64,000 bases of DNA from Thermosynechococcaceae cyanobacterium MS004 (GCA_022402525.1 JAKRSB010000101.1:95338-159337), one strand, 5' to 3'; counted from the stretch's first letter, positions 54,483 to 63,959 are shown. Notes: generated from the sequence alone by a model not told the origin. Numbers and translations: made by a program.

Positions 54483-54810
54483 AAGTCACAGCCATTCACA
54501 AAAAGACTGCAGCAGGCTTTCACGGCTAAAATCATTCTCAGGAAGAAAAATCTAGTCTTCTAAAAGGCATTAAGGTGTCAAATCTCTCAGATCCTCTACC
54601 TCAAAACCCTAAAAGTCCTGATTTTGTAGGTTTTTATAGCTCCCCCTTTGCATGAGAGTAGAGTAGAGTGTAGGCAAGAATAAAGATGAATTTGACAGCG
54701 AAATAGGCAGCTAGAGGGCAGCAACTGAAAGACAGAGTCTGCCTATAGCGGGTGTACGCATGCCAAGTTCACATCTTGCCTCACGCTTCTTCTCTGGCCT
54801 GTTGTGATCT
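54483..54810. other. Intergenic region upstream of nrdR
   Basis: About 330 bp, A/T-rich, with no gene or recognised RNA. The nrdR promoter should be here. Confidence 0.4.
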
Positions 54811-55338
54811 ATGCAATGCCCCTTCTGCCAGCATACCGATAGTCGCGTTTTAGAATCGCGTTCTGCCGAGTCCGGGTGCAGTATTCGCCGCCGTCGAGAA
54901 TGCCTAGACTGTACGCGCCGCTTTACAACCTATGAGCGTATTGAGTTTGTCCCCATCACAATCGTGAAGCGAGACGGACAGCGAGAGTCGTTTGACCGCT
55001 CCAAGCTCCTTCGAGGTATCGTCACTGCCTGTGAAAAAACAGGCATCTCTTCCATGCGTCTAGAGGCTTTGGTAGACGACATTGAAGCCGACCTCCAGCA
55101 ACGCGCTCTGCGAGAGGTGCCTAGTTCTGAGGTGGGCGAGTCCGTTCTTGGACACCTCAAGCTGCTTAGTGAAGTCGCCTATGTTCGCTTTGCTTCGGTT
55201 TATCGGCAGTTTCAGGGCATTCGAGACTTTGTGTCTGAGCTAAATACCCTACAGGGCGATCAGGGCCAAGATGTGCAGCCTGATCCCGAAAAAGACCCCG
55301 AAAAAGCGATCGCAGTTGGGAAAACAGTAAAGTTCTGA
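54811..55338 (+). CDS. nrdR: Transcriptional repressor NrdR
   Basis: The 175-aa product represses ribonucleotide reductase genes in response to ATP/dATP. A zinc ribbon is formed by C3, C6, C31 and C34 (MQCPFC, ECLDC), followed by the basic [10 protein letters not shown] segment and an ATP-cone domain ([24 protein letters not shown], residues ~49-139). The C-terminal ~25 residues are an acidic extension. It lies upstream of rpsA. Confidence 0.96.
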   Translation: MQCPFCQHTDSRVLESRSAESGCSIRRRRECLDCTRRFTTYERIEFVPITIVKRDGQRESFDRSKLLRGIVTACEKTGISSMRLEALVDDIEADLQQRALREVPSSEVGESVLGHLKLLSEVAYVRFASVYRQFQGIRDFVSELNTLQGDQGQDVQPDPEKDPEKAIAVGKTVKF

Positions 55339-55707
55339 CGGCATCAAAATTCAGCACCAGAAACACCCCCTCTCTCACCGCTTGCCCACATCCTTTAGCG
55401 CTAACCAGTAGATCGTATCAGCCAGATCCAAGCAACCAGATCCAAGCAACCAGGTTCAATCACCCAAGCTCAATAGTCCCAATTCAACCGTCCAAATTCA
55501 ACAGACAACATTCTGTATCCAGAGTTTGATGAACCAATGGTTTCCGAAAAAGGCAAACCTGGGCTAGGATGGTAGATCTAGCGAAGTATTTTGCTAGGAT
55601 GACTGTCCAGATCGTCGGAACGTCACGAGACGCTCCAGCGATAGGGTGTGCACCTAACATCAGAAGGAGGCGTCATCTCTACGGAGGATTATCTAGGAAC
55701 TATTAGC
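55339..55707. other. Intergenic region upstream of rpsA with a 14-bp array
   Basis: Contains the 14-bp array at 55423-55463 and two ribosome-binding-like GGAGG sequences (55664 and 55681). The second is about 20 bases before the chosen rpsA start. Confidence 0.45.
55423..55463. repeat. 14-bp tandem repeats
   Basis: CAGATCCAAGCAAC occurs twice exactly (55423, 55437) and is followed by the variant CAGGTTCAATCAC. Confidence 0.9.
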
Positions 55708-56667
55708 ATGGTCAATCAGAAAACAGAAGCGCCAGGTATTGGCTTTACACACGAAGATTTTGCTTCCCTACTGGATAAATACGACTATCACTTTAACCCT
55801 GGGGATATCGTGGCAGGGACGGTTTTCAGTATTGAGCCGAGGGGTGCTTTGATTGATATTGGCGCAAAAACTGCGGCCTACATCCCAATTCAGGAGATGT
55901 CAATCAATCGCATTGATAACCCTGATGAAGTCTTAAATTCCAACGAAACTCGCGAGTTCTTCATTCTGGCAGATGAGAATGAAGATGGTCAGCTCACCCT
56001 TTCCATTCGCCGCATTGAGTATATGCGCGCTTGGGAACGAGTCCGTCAGCTCCAGACTGAAGATGCCACGGTTCGCTCTGCGGTCTTTGCCACCAACCGA
56101 GGGGGCGCATTGGTGCGTATTGAGGGACTACGGGGCTTTATTCCAGGCTCTCACATTAGCACCCGTGCTGCAAAAGAAGAATTGATTGGCGAAGAACTGC
56201 CCCTCAAGTTTCTTGAGGTCGATGAAGAGCGCAATCGTCTCGTCCTGAGCCATCGTCGGGCGCTGGTAGAGCGCAAGATGAACCGCCTGGAAGTGGGTGA
56301 GGTGGTGATTGGTGCCGTTCGCGGAATCAAGCCTTACGGCGCATTTATCGACATTGGCGGCGTCAGTGGTCTGCTGCACATTTCTGAGATTTCCCACGAC
56401 CACATTGATACGCCCCACAGCGTCTTCAATGTGAATGATGAAGTCAAGGTGATGATTATTGACCTAGATGCAGAGCGCGGCCGGATTTCCCTATCGACCA
56501 AGCAGCTTGAGCCAGAGCCAGGAGACATGGTCAAGAATCCACAGTCTGTCTATGACAACGCTGAAGCGATGGCGGCGAAGTACCGTGAAGCGATGGCAGC
56601 ACAGCAGCAGCCTGTAGGGTCAATTCCTGACGAAGAGCTTGAGGAAGTTGGCGCGGCGGCTGAGTAA
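55708..56667 (+). CDS. rpsA: 30S ribosomal protein S1
   Basis: From the ATG at 55708 the product is 319 aa. It has three S1 (OB-fold) repeats: ~30-100 (FNPGDIVAGTVFSIEPRGALIDIG), ~115-180 and ~195-270 (LEVGEVVIGAVRGIKPYGAFIDIGGVSGLLHISEIS), plus a tail. Cyanobacterial S1 is of this short, three-repeat type. The frame upstream to a GTG at 55648 would add 20 residues without support, since IGFTHEDFASLLDKYDYHF is the usual N-terminal part. Confidence 0.95.
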   Translation: MVNQKTEAPGIGFTHEDFASLLDKYDYHFNPGDIVAGTVFSIEPRGALIDIGAKTAAYIPIQEMSINRIDNPDEVLNSNETREFFILADENEDGQLTLSIRRIEYMRAWERVRQLQTEDATVRSAVFATNRGGALVRIEGLRGFIPGSHISTRAAKEELIGEELPLKFLEVDEERNRLVLSHRRALVERKMNRLEVGEVVIGAVRGIKPYGAFIDIGGVSGLLHISEISHDHIDTPHSVFNVNDEVKVMIIDLDAERGRISLSTKQLEPEPGDMVKNPQSVYDNAEAMAAKYREAMAAQQQPVGSIPDEELEEVGAAAE

Positions 56668-56706
56668 ACCCGTGCCTGATTAGGCAGCAAGGCAAGCGCT
56701 GATGGT

Positions 56707-56784
56707 GCTGAATCTAATCTTGCTGAGTCTAATCTTGCTGAATTTAGCCTTGCTGAATCAAGCTTTACTGAATATAGTCTTGAT
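56707..56784. repeat. Five 15-bp-type tandem repeats after rpsA
   Basis: GCTGAATCTAATCTT and variants start at 56707, 56722, 56737 and 56752, with a last partial copy to 56784. They lie between the rpsA stop and its terminator. Confidence 0.92.
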
Positions 56785-56786
56785 GT

Positions 56787-56828
56787 CCTCGATAAGTCTG
56801 GCAGCGCTAGGCTTATCGAGGCTTTTTT
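56787..56828 (+). terminator. Intrinsic terminator of rpsA
   Basis: CCTCGATAAG pairs with CTTATCGAGG (10 bp, loop about 15 nt) and is followed by six T residues. Confidence 0.85.
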
Positions 56829-56882
56829 CTGACAATCTTAGGATCAGATTCGACTGTTAAGCAGTCAGGGAATGATGGGAAG

Positions 56883-58085
56883 ATGAAAGATAATCCCAAA
56901 AACGAGACGAACGACTGTATTGATCTTGATCAGGTGCTTAACCAGGATAGGACGCCCAGACTCAACCTGCCACGGATTGCCATCACCCTAGGTGATCCCG
57001 TGGGGATTGGCCCAGAAGTGGTGCTGAAGGCACTTGCAGATTCTGATCTGGCAAATCAGGTGACGGTTTTTGGCGATCGCACTACCCTGCATCACACCTA
57101 TAAGCACTTAGCCCAGCTCAGGGGCACAGCCTGGGCGAGCCAGCACCTGGCGGATCCTGACAGGCTCCACCTAATCGACTGCGGAATCCAGGGAGAATGG
57201 AATAGCCCATCAAGCAGCACTCACGCCCAGCCATCCTGGGAAATGGGCTGCCCCTCTGCATCGACGGGGGCTGCAAGCTTCACCTATCTCAAGACGGCGA
57301 TCGCCCAGACCCTTGCTGGAGTCTTTAGCGGCATCGTGACCGGCCCCATTGCAAAATCGGCCTGGAAGCTTGCCGGACATCTCTATCCCGGCCAAACTGA
57401 ATTCCTGGCGGAGCAGGCTGGCGTCCATCAATTTGGGATGATGTTCATCGCAACCTCTCCCTTCACGCAGTGGCAGCTACGAGCGCTCTTGGCCACCACC
57501 CATATTCCTCTGCGCCAGGTGCCGGACACCCTCACTCCCGAACTATTGACTCTCAAGCTGGATCTGTTAATCACAACGCTGCAAACCTGGTTTGGCATTC
57601 CAGCGCCCCGCATTGCGATCGCGGGTCTTAACCCGCATAGTGGCGAACAAGGGCAGCTCGGCACCGAAGAGATGGACTGGTTAGCGCCGTGGATCCGCAC
57701 CATGGGCGATCGCTATCCCCAGGCCACCCTAGACGGCCCCATCCCGCCGGATACGCTTTGGGTAAGTCCAGGGCAAGCGTGGTTTGGACAGGCGAGCTCC
57801 CAGTCTCACTTATCCCATGACGCCTATCTTGCGCTTTACCATGACCAAGGATTAATCCCTGTAAAGCTGATGGCCTTTGACCGCGCCGTGAATACAACCA
57901 TTGGCCTACCCTTTGTCCGCACCTCACCCGACCACGGCACAGCCTTTGATATTGCGGGGCAAGGCATTGCAGACCCTACCAGCATGAAAGAAGCGATCGC
58001 TCTTTTGCGGCATAGCTTACTGTTTGGTGGAGCCCCTGCCTCAAATTTAGCCCCAAACTCAGCCCCAAATTCAGTTCCAAACTAA
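56883..58085 (+). CDS. pdxA: 4-hydroxythreonine-4-phosphate dehydrogenase
   Basis: The 400-aa product oxidises 4-phosphohydroxythreonine in pyridoxal phosphate synthesis. Landmarks are [21 protein letters not shown], the [29 protein letters not shown] segment, [20 protein letters not shown] and [44 protein letters not shown]. It is ~60 residues longer than typical PdxA, owing to a ~30-residue N-terminal lead and a C-terminal tail ([14 protein letters not shown]) made of 12-bp tandem repeats. Confidence 0.95.
   Translation: MKDNPKNETNDCIDLDQVLNQDRTPRLNLPRIAITLGDPVGIGPEVVLKALADSDLANQVTVFGDRTTLHHTYKHLAQLRGTAWASQHLADPDRLHLIDCGIQGEWNSPSSSTHAQPSWEMGCPSASTGAASFTYLKTAIAQTLAGVFSGIVTGPIAKSAWKLAGHLYPGQTEFLAEQAGVHQFGMMFIATSPFTQWQLRALLATTHIPLRQVPDTLTPELLTLKLDLLITTLQTWFGIPAPRIAIAGLNPHSGEQGQLGTEEMDWLAPWIRTMGDRYPQATLDGPIPPDTLWVSPGQAWFGQASSQSHLSHDAYLALYHDQGLIPVKLMAFDRAVNTTIGLPFVRTSPDHGTAFDIAGQGIADPTSMKEAIALLRHSLLFGGAPASNLAPNSAPNSVPN
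58041..58083. repeat. 12-bp tandem repeats at the pdxA 3' end
   Basis: AAATTTAGCCCC, AAACTCAGCCCC and AAATTCAGTTCC run up to the stop codon and encode the [12 protein letters not shown] tail. Confidence 0.85.
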
Positions 58086-58094
58086 CCCTCAGCT

Positions 58095-60182
58095 CTAAGA
58101 CAGGTTTTGAGAGAACTGCTGAATGATCTGTAGAGTCTCAAGGTAGCGTGGCGTATTGCGCTGCTCTAAAAAAAGCTGTAGAGCGTGCCCCAAGTCGTTC
58201 AGGCCATCCTTAAGATTGCCGCCCGTGCAGCGAGTGCGCCCTAGTTGAAACAACGCCTCAGCTTCAGAAAGAACAGGATTCTCCGTAAATTCTAAAGACA
58301 AATCTGTTGGTGGTGAGGCGGTTTCCGAAAGCTTGTGAATGAGTGAAAGCTTGGGACGAGCTGCCTTTAAATTGGTCGCTACATTGGTCGCTACATTGGC
58401 CGCATTAGCGCCAGTTGTTGGAGAAGTTGAGCTTGACACAGTACCGACGCCAGTATTCAGCTCTCCCGATGCGTCAGAACCAGGTTTATCCGAAGTTTGG
58501 GGATAGAGTCCAGACGAGCGTGGAGTGAGGGGCTCTCCGCAAAAAATGCAAAATCGAGCGGTGGGGCTGTTGCCGCTGTGGGTACAGTAGTTCCCAGGGT
58601 TGAGATTTACCACAGCATTTCGACTAGTCTCCACTGTCAAAGAGCCGGACGGCGTGCCTGTTGCTGTCAGAGACTGGTTCGGCTTGTGTCGGATGGCTTG
58701 GTTAAAGTCTTGCGTTGCACCCGCCGCATCGCCGAGGGCAGAACGATGGAGTGCACGGCGATAATAAGCCTCTGAATGCTCTGGGTTTAAACGAATGGTT
58801 TCGCTATAGTCAGCGATCGCACCCTGAATGTCACCAATTAGCGCGCGACTCTGGGCGCGCTTAAAGTAGGCATCTGGACTATCTGGGTTGGCAGAAATAA
58901 TCCGAGTCTGGGCGGCGATCGCCTCTTCTAAGGAAAGAGATGGTGCAGAGGGCGAGGTTGCGGATGGCTTTGGCTTTTTTAGCTCTGTTTTGAGCGCCTG
59001 GATTGTTTCGGTAATGGCACCGCTAAAGTCTTTTAGCTGTCCCAGGGAATAAACCCTAGCCCAATGAATTGCTTGGTTGAGATCATCCAGGGCTGCATCG
59101 TTCTGACCCAAGGCGCTATAGTTTTGCCCCCGCTGATAGTAAGCCTGGGTATTGTGGGGGTCTTGCTCAATAATCTTGGTGTAGTCCGCGATCGCCCCGC
59201 TCACGTCTCCAGTCAGGGCGCGTTTGCTGGCGCGCTCAAAGTACCCCCGCAAACTGTCTGGCTCTAGCTTGAGGGTTGGGGGGTGGGCTTCTGCGCCAAC
59301 CATCGGTACAGAGGGATCAACCAGCTCGGCGGACACTTCCAAGGGCGCGATTGTAGGGGAGGAGGGGAGTGGTTCCACCGGTGGGAGGGACGGCGTCCGG
59401 AGGCGCAGCACATCTGCCTCATTTACGATGCCCAAACTGTACTGCCGCTGGTAGTAAGCAGCTTGATGTGAGGGATTGTGAAGCAGTGCCTGGTTAAAGT
59501 CCTCACTTGCGCGCTTCAGATCGCCCAGCTCGGCATAGCAGCACCCTCGACTACAGTACGCATCAGCATGGCGAGGATTGTGGCCAATGGCCAGGGATAA
59601 ATCCTCAATGGCGGTCTGAAAATCACCATTTTTTGCTAAAAACTGTCCTCGCTGGTAATAAGCATTTGCATCCTTCGGAATGCGAGCAACGACCTGGTTA
59701 TAGTCTGCCAGAGCGCCTGAAGTATCCTCAGACTCAGCGTAGGCCTCTGCACGTTTATAGTAGGACTTAATAGAATAGGGATTCAGATGAATGGCACGGC
59801 TAAAGTCTTGGATCGCTGCCGGAAAATTTTGAAGCTGTAAATAGCTATTGCCCCGCTGATAATAGGCTTCGTCGTAATCAGGCAATAGATCGAGTGCTCG
59901 ATTAAAGTCTTCAACCGCCGCTTCAAAACTGCCCAAGGTATTGTGCAAAAAACCTCGATTATAAAAAGCGGTTGCGCGCGCTGGGCTAAGCTCAATCGCG
60001 GAGTCAAAGTCTGAGAATGCCCCTTCAATATCGCCTCCCGTTGCGCGTTTATTGGCGCGATGAATAAGCGCATCCGGATCGCGGAGATTATCGCCATAGC
60101 GCTTTGCGAGGGCACCCCCAGGGGGCCGTTCGCTTGACTTTTCTTCAGGCTGCTGACCAAATTTATTTTGAAACCAGTTCAA
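58095..60182 (-). CDS. Large TPR protein with an internal zinc ribbon
   Basis: The 695-aa product contains about ten TPR units in three blocks (residues ~35-255, ~310-375, ~425-495; for example DEAYYQRGNSYLQLQNFPAAIQDFSRAI) separated by Pro/Ser-rich linkers. After the third block a possible zinc ribbon appears (CTHSGNSPTARFCIFCGEPL), then a low-complexity part with a 12-bp repeat (NVATNVATNL), and a final helical segment (ALFQLGRTRCTGGNLKDGLNDLGHALQLF). No ATG is near the N-terminus, so TTG at 60182 is the start. Function unknown; protein binding is expected. Confidence 0.85.
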   Translation of the reverse strand: MNWFQNKFGQQPEEKSSERPPGGALAKRYGDNLRDPDALIHRANKRATGGDIEGAFSDFDSAIELSPARATAFYNRGFLHNTLGSFEAAVEDFNRALDLLPDYDEAYYQRGNSYLQLQNFPAAIQDFSRAIHLNPYSIKSYYKRAEAYAESEDTSGALADYNQVVARIPKDANAYYQRGQFLAKNGDFQTAIEDLSLAIGHNPRHADAYCSRGCCYAELGDLKRASEDFNQALLHNPSHQAAYYQRQYSLGIVNEADVLRLRTPSLPPVEPLPSSPTIAPLEVSAELVDPSVPMVGAEAHPPTLKLEPDSLRGYFERASKRALTGDVSGAIADYTKIIEQDPHNTQAYYQRGQNYSALGQNDAALDDLNQAIHWARVYSLGQLKDFSGAITETIQALKTELKKPKPSATSPSAPSLSLEEAIAAQTRIISANPDSPDAYFKRAQSRALIGDIQGAIADYSETIRLNPEHSEAYYRRALHRSALGDAAGATQDFNQAIRHKPNQSLTATGTPSGSLTVETSRNAVVNLNPGNYCTHSGNSPTARFCIFCGEPLTPRSSGLYPQTSDKPGSDASGELNTGVGTVSSSTSPTTGANAANVATNVATNLKAARPKLSLIHKLSETASPPTDLSLEFTENPVLSEAEALFQLGRTRCTGGNLKDGLNDLGHALQLFLEQRNTPRYLETLQIIQQFSQNLS

Positions 60183-60595
60183 GGCTGTCCATCCTGATTT
60201 TTGTGAAGCACTACATTGGACTGGGTATGCAAGGTAGTCACTCGGCGAGGAATAAACTTTAGCCTATCTGCCTATAGGATCTGCCTAACTGTAGCTGCAC
60301 CATAAAAGCGACACGATAAGATTAGTTGCACCATACCAGTTGCGCTACACCAATTTATATCACCACTTTTTATATCACCACTTTAATGAGTCTTGTTTCA
60401 AGAACTTGTTTCAAGTACTTGTTTCAAGCATGGGTCTTGCTTCAAGACTTTCTCTGACGATTTTCTCTTGATATTGATGAATTGGCTACCAATTTTGGAG
60501 CCCAGCTTTACTCTTGAGCTTAACTCGTTGAGCTGAATTGGTTGAACTGAATTGGTTGAGCTGCAACTTGCAAACGAATCATCCCCCCCCATACC
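60183..60595. other. Intergenic region made largely of short tandem repeats
   Basis: Contains TTATATCACCACTTT x2 (60354-60383), GTTTCAAGAACTT-type units (60395-60450) and TTGAGCTGAATTGG-type units (60530-60562). A 64-codon minus-strand frame at 60398-60592 is a product of these and is not a gene. Confidence 0.6.
60354..60450. repeat. Two adjacent arrays, 15-bp and 13-bp units
   Basis: TTATATCACCACTTT occurs twice; then GTTTCAAGAACTT, GTTTCAAGTACTT and GTTTCAAGCATGG follow at 13-bp steps. Confidence 0.85.
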
Positions 60596-60823
60596 TCAAG
60601 GATTCTGCTGAGTACCTTTTTCGGCCTGAGGACGGAGATTTGTCATAATAGTTTGCACTGAACCAATCAGCACAGGCCCACCCAGGAACACCAGCAGCAA
60701 GAGCGCGATCCATCGAAAGCCATTGGTCTTGGGGCGTCCCTTGATTGGAAATTCGCAGCTCAGGCAAATCTCTGCTTCTGAGCTATTGAGGACGCCACAT
60801 TCTTTGCAAGGCACTAAACTCAT
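60596..60823 (-). CDS. Small zinc-ribbon membrane protein
   Basis: The 75-aa product starts MSLVPCKECGVLNSSEAEICLSC, a four-cysteine (CxxC, 14 residues, CxxC-type) zinc ribbon, followed by one hydrophobic helix (FRWIALLLLVFLGGPVLIGS) and a polar tail. Such proteins are common in cyanobacteria with no known role. It is on the same strand as, and upstream of, the TPR/zinc-ribbon gene, but 413 bp of repeats separate them. Confidence 0.75.
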   Translation of the reverse strand: MSLVPCKECGVLNSSEAEICLSCEFPIKGRPKTNGFRWIALLLLVFLGGPVLIGSVQTIMTNLRPQAEKGTQQNP

Positions 60824-60831
60824 AGCTCTGA

Positions 60832-60873
60832 CTCATGACTGCAATTCATGACTGTAATTCATGACTGTGATCC
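60832..60873. repeat. Three 13-bp tandem repeats
   Basis: TCATGACTGCAAT, TCATGACTGTAAT and TCATGACTGTGAT lie just upstream of the small zinc-ribbon gene start. Confidence 0.88.
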
Positions 60874-61086
60874 ATCACCGTGACTGCCGTGATCGCCACA
60901 GAAGGCTGCTACGACAAAGCATCAACGCTCTACCCGGAGGTCATTACGGGACTCATCTTGGGCGATCGCCCATAAGCTCCGGACTTAAGCCAATCGACCT
61001 AAAGCCCCTTGTGGATGTTCTATCCCTAACTTGCCCAGAACACCTAAGATCTAATCAAGGATGTTTAGACATTGTTACAGTACCCT

Positions 61087-61485
61087 ATGAAAGTGCAGCG
61101 GACGCGGAGCCAAGAGAAAGTTCTTCAGTTTTTGAAGCAGTTAAATCATGAGATTTCCGCTCAGGGGCTGTATGTTGAACTGAGACAGGCCGATATCCCC
61201 CTGGGACTGGCAACGGTGTATCGCGCCCTAGAGGCGCTAAAGCTTTCTGGCGCGGTGCAGGCTAGGGTGTTAGGCAATGGGGAAACGCTCTACAGTCAGG
61301 CTCAGTCGGATCGTCATCATTTGACCTGCCTTCAGTGCGGTACGTCTCTACCTCTGAATGACGCGGACTGCCCTGTCCATGCCCTTGAAGACAATCTCCG
61401 TAAATCTGCCCATTTTGAGATCTACTATCATACGTTGGAATTTTTTGGGCTATGTTCTCCCTGTCAGCAGCAGTCTGAAGATTGA
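61087..61485 (+). CDS. Fur-family regulator, Zur-like
   Basis: From the ATG at 61087 the product is 132 aa. It shows the Fur winged helix (QLNHEISAQGLYVELRQADIPLGLATVYRALEALKLSGAVQ), the HHLTCLQCG metal site with CxxC, and the second CSPC near the C-terminus. The missing HHHHH-type Fur signature and the HHLTC-LQC pattern agree better with Zur (FurB) than with the iron regulator Fur or PerR, but this is a judgement from motifs. TTG at 61072 is a longer start. Confidence 0.88.
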   Translation: MKVQRTRSQEKVLQFLKQLNHEISAQGLYVELRQADIPLGLATVYRALEALKLSGAVQARVLGNGETLYSQAQSDRHHLTCLQCGTSLPLNDADCPVHALEDNLRKSAHFEIYYHTLEFFGLCSPCQQQSED

Positions 61486-61615
61486 GGTTAAAGGATAAAG
61501 GGCGATCGCGGCAGGTCAAAAATCTAAGAAAAAATCTGGCAAAGAGTTGACGAATGTCTTGCCAATAAGGAATGATATAGCTTCAGCCATAAATGGTTTG
61601 CCATCTGTGGTCTAT

Positions 61616-61697
61616 GCGGAACTGGCGGAATTGGTAGACGCGCATGATTCAGGTTCATGTGCCGCAAGGCTTCCGGGTTCAAGTCCCGGGTTCCGCA
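61616..61697 (+). tRNA. tRNA-Leu (anticodon CAG)
   Basis: An 82-nt cloverleaf starting GCGGAACTGGCGGAATTGG and ending GTTCCGC plus A. The anticodon stem CATGA/TCATG encloses TTCAGGT, giving anticodon CAG (codon CUG). A long variable arm (GTGCCGCAAGGC) fits the class II tRNA-Leu. T loop is GGGTTCAAGTCCC. CCA is not encoded. Confidence 0.95.
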
Positions 61698-61904
61698 TTT
61701 AAGTCATCTTTGTATTTAGAGTCTCTTTGATTATTGAAGCAGCTCTCCACTAAGATGATGCTCTTTAAAGTTGAGAGACTCTCAATTGAGAGAATTACCG
61801 AAATAAATTCTCAATGTGGGCTAATTGGCGGAAATGCTCCTGCTTAACCCAAAACAGTTGAGTGAAACGATTGGGCAAATCCTTGAAAGCATGACATCTA
61901 GCGC

Positions 61905-62726
61905 GTGTTAACAAGCCTCCAAAATCCTTTGGTCAAGCAGATCAAGAAGCTTCACGATTCTAAGCATCGTCGGCAGACACAGTGCTTTTTGTTGGAGGGG
62001 ACTCATCTTCTTCAGGAAGCGGCCTCTGCTCAGTGGCCCTTAGAAACTTTGTGCTATACCGAAGCTTGGCAGGCGAAAGAGCCTAGTTTGCTTGAACGAC
62101 TTAAGCTCCTTGCTCCACGCGCTGAGCTTGTGAGTGATGGGGTGCTGGCTGCGATGACAACGACGGTGAGCCCTGATGGGGTCATGGCGATCGCGCGGTC
62201 TATTCCTCAGTCTTCTGCACCGATTGAAGGTTTACCGATCGAAGGGTTAGGACTTGTGTTAGATGGCCTCCAAGATCCGGGGAATGTCGGCACTATTTTG
62301 CGCACAGCAGCAGCAGCAGGGGTGGAGAGGGTTCTGCTCAGTGGGGAATCTGTGGATCTGGAGAATCCTAAGGTATTAAGAGCCTCTTCAGGGGCGTGGT
62401 TTCGAGTGAGTGCGGTACGCTGCGAGAACCTGCTAGAGACGGTTCAGGGCTATCGCAATCAAGGGTTTCAGGTCGTGGCAACCACGCCCAAAGCAGATCT
62501 TGATTATTGGTCAGTGGACTATACCCAGCCCACAATCCTTTTGGTGGGCAATGAGGGGGCGGGGCTATCGGAGGCGCTGTTGGCGGCTGCCAGTATTGAG
62601 GTTCGCATTCCGCTGAGTGCGTCCATAGAGTCCCTTAATGCAGCGATCGCTACGGCGCTGGTTTTATTTGAGGTCAAGCGTCAGCGGTCTGTGCAAGGAG
62701 AGAAACGACAAGGGGAGAAACGATGA
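61905..62726 (+). CDS. SpoU/TrmH-family RNA 2'-O-methyltransferase
   Basis: The 273-aa product starts at a GTG. The N-terminal substrate-binding domain (NPLVKQIKKLHDSKHRRQTQCFLLEGTHLLQEA) is followed by the SPOUT domain with the three SpoU motifs: LDGLQDPGNVGTILRTAAAAGV, LLVGNEGAGLSEALL, and IPLSASIESLNAAIATALVLFEVKRQR. It modifies a ribose in rRNA or tRNA. Two 15-bp coding repeats appear (IEGLPIEGL; QGEKRQGEKR at the end). Its stop overlaps the next start (ATGA). Confidence 0.93.
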   Translation: MLTSLQNPLVKQIKKLHDSKHRRQTQCFLLEGTHLLQEAASAQWPLETLCYTEAWQAKEPSLLERLKLLAPRAELVSDGVLAAMTTTVSPDGVMAIARSIPQSSAPIEGLPIEGLGLVLDGLQDPGNVGTILRTAAAAGVERVLLSGESVDLENPKVLRASSGAWFRVSAVRCENLLETVQGYRNQGFQVVATTPKADLDYWSVDYTQPTILLVGNEGAGLSEALLAAASIEVRIPLSASIESLNAAIATALVLFEVKRQRSVQGEKRQGEKR

Positions 62727-63199
62727 CCGCTAGCCTGCCGCCCAATGGCCAAGCGCCCATGCCCATGCCGGAAAATCTCTGGGGCGATCGCTGGCAGTTT
62801 GTGCGGCTAGGGGCTGAGGATTTAGAATTTAGACTTCTAGAGCGATCGATTCCGATTCGGCAGATTTCATCCCTCGCGCGCCCCAGTGAACAGTCAATTC
62901 CAGGAGATGGCTTAATTCCTGGGGTCGTGATTGAGGCAGGCGATCGCGCGATGGGTCTGGCGCGGTGGGTTAGCGCACAGCAGCCCACTGGACTGATGGC
63001 CATCAATCGGGATTTAGGTGCCCTGATGTTAATGACAAAGGGCGATCGCTGGATCTTAGCAACCTATCAAGATGATGCGGTACGAGAGGCGGCAACGGCA
63101 TTTGAAGCACTCAAGCAAGCGAGTCGAGGCATCCATTTCTTGCTGATTCAGCCTGATGACACAGGCATCACCTATTCAGGACTCTGGCTTTTGCGCTGA
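62723..63199 (+). CDS. Tab2-like protein, C-terminal half only
   Basis: The 158-aa product resembles the C-terminal half of Tab2/DUF1092 proteins: MPENLWGDRWQFVRLGAEDLEF at the start, IPGVVIEAGDRAMGLARWV, WILATYQDDAVREAATAFEALKQASRGIHFLLIQPDDTG and the typical end SGLWLLR. Full Tab2 proteins are ~280 aa and bind RNA in chloroplast photosystem I translation. The N-terminal half is not encoded here. It is translationally coupled (4-bp overlap) to the SpoU-type methyltransferase gene. The match is from memory of the family pattern, so moderate confidence. Confidence 0.65.
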   Translation: MTASLPPNGQAPMPMPENLWGDRWQFVRLGAEDLEFRLLERSIPIRQISSLARPSEQSIPGDGLIPGVVIEAGDRAMGLARWVSAQQPTGLMAINRDLGALMLMTKGDRWILATYQDDAVREAATAFEALKQASRGIHFLLIQPDDTGITYSGLWLLR

Positions 63200-63285
63200 A
63201 TTGGGTACTGGTTGTCCGCACGTTGAGTATTGGCAAGCTGAGTATTGGCAAGTACGGTGTGTTTCCAGACCTAATGTGCTTTAGG

Positions 63286-63327
63286 ACGAATTTGACAGAA
63301 CGAATTTGACAGAACGAATTTGACGCC
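63286..63327. repeat. Three 14-bp tandem repeats upstream of the HIT gene
   Basis: ACGAATTTGACAGA, ACGAATTTGACAGA and ACGAATTTGACGCC follow at 63286, 63300 and 63314. A related 15-bp pair (TGAGTATTGGCAAGC) lies at 63224-63252. Confidence 0.9.
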
Positions 63328-63385
63328 GGACAGGGAAAGGAAGCGGACTGATAGAATCTACGGTGCAGCCATAGAGAGAGAAACC

Positions 63386-63736
63386 ATGAGTCAGGCTTCA
63401 GAAACCCTGTTTAGCAAAATCATTCGTCGGGAGATTCCAGCCGATATCGTTTATGAAGACGATATCGCCCTTGCGTTTCGAGACATTCACCCCCAAGCGC
63501 CTGTCCATATCTTAGTTATTCCAAAGCACCCTATCCCTAAGCTGGCCGATGCTCAGCCAGAAGATCAGGCTTTATTGGGACATTTGTTACTGACTGTAAA
63601 GATTGTTGCAGCGCAGGAAGGGCTTAACAAGGGCTACCGAGTTGTGATTAATACGGGGGAGGATGGTGGACAGACGGTCTATCATCTGCATCTCCACATC
63701 CTCGGCGGACGCTCCCTAAAGTGGCCGCCAGGCTAG
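63386..63736 (+). CDS. HIT-family (HINT-type) nucleotide hydrolase
   Basis: From the ATG at 63386 (AGAGAG site upstream) the product is 116 aa. Landmarks are [67 protein letters not shown] with the HxHxH catalytic triad, and the usual W-P-G end. HINT proteins hydrolyse purine nucleoside phosphoramidates. The open frame upstream to 63320 has no family support. Confidence 0.95.
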   Translation: MSQASETLFSKIIRREIPADIVYEDDIALAFRDIHPQAPVHILVIPKHPIPKLADAQPEDQALLGHLLLTVKIVAAQEGLNKGYRVVINTGEDGGQTVYHLHLHILGGRSLKWPPG

Positions 63737-63856
63737 ACCTTAGCCCTAGTGAGTAGCCCCAGTGAGCGTTCAGAGAAAGACCTCGGTGGTCGTCTTTACC
63801 CCAGACCCTAGACCGTAGCCTCTATGCCTCACAAATATTAAGGGAATATTAAAAAC

Positions 63857-63885
63857 TTTACAAAAATCAATAAACGAGTTACCTT
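63857..63885 (+). promoter_or_regulatory. Probable psbA promoter
   Basis: TTTACA (63857-63862) and TACCTT (63880-63885) are separated by 17 bp, giving a predicted start near 63892 and a 5' untranslated region of about 68 nt, in line with cyanobacterial psbA genes. Confidence 0.45.
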
Positions 63886-63959
63886 AGGGGAGTGGTAGAG
63901 CTCAATGCCGAGCCACCTAATTCATCCAACCAATATCTCGTTACTGCACTTATAAAACC

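Noticed and set aside
60398..60592. 64-codon minus-strand frame in the spacer before the TPR gene
   Set aside because: It is an open read-through of short tandem arrays (VLKQ, LETS units).
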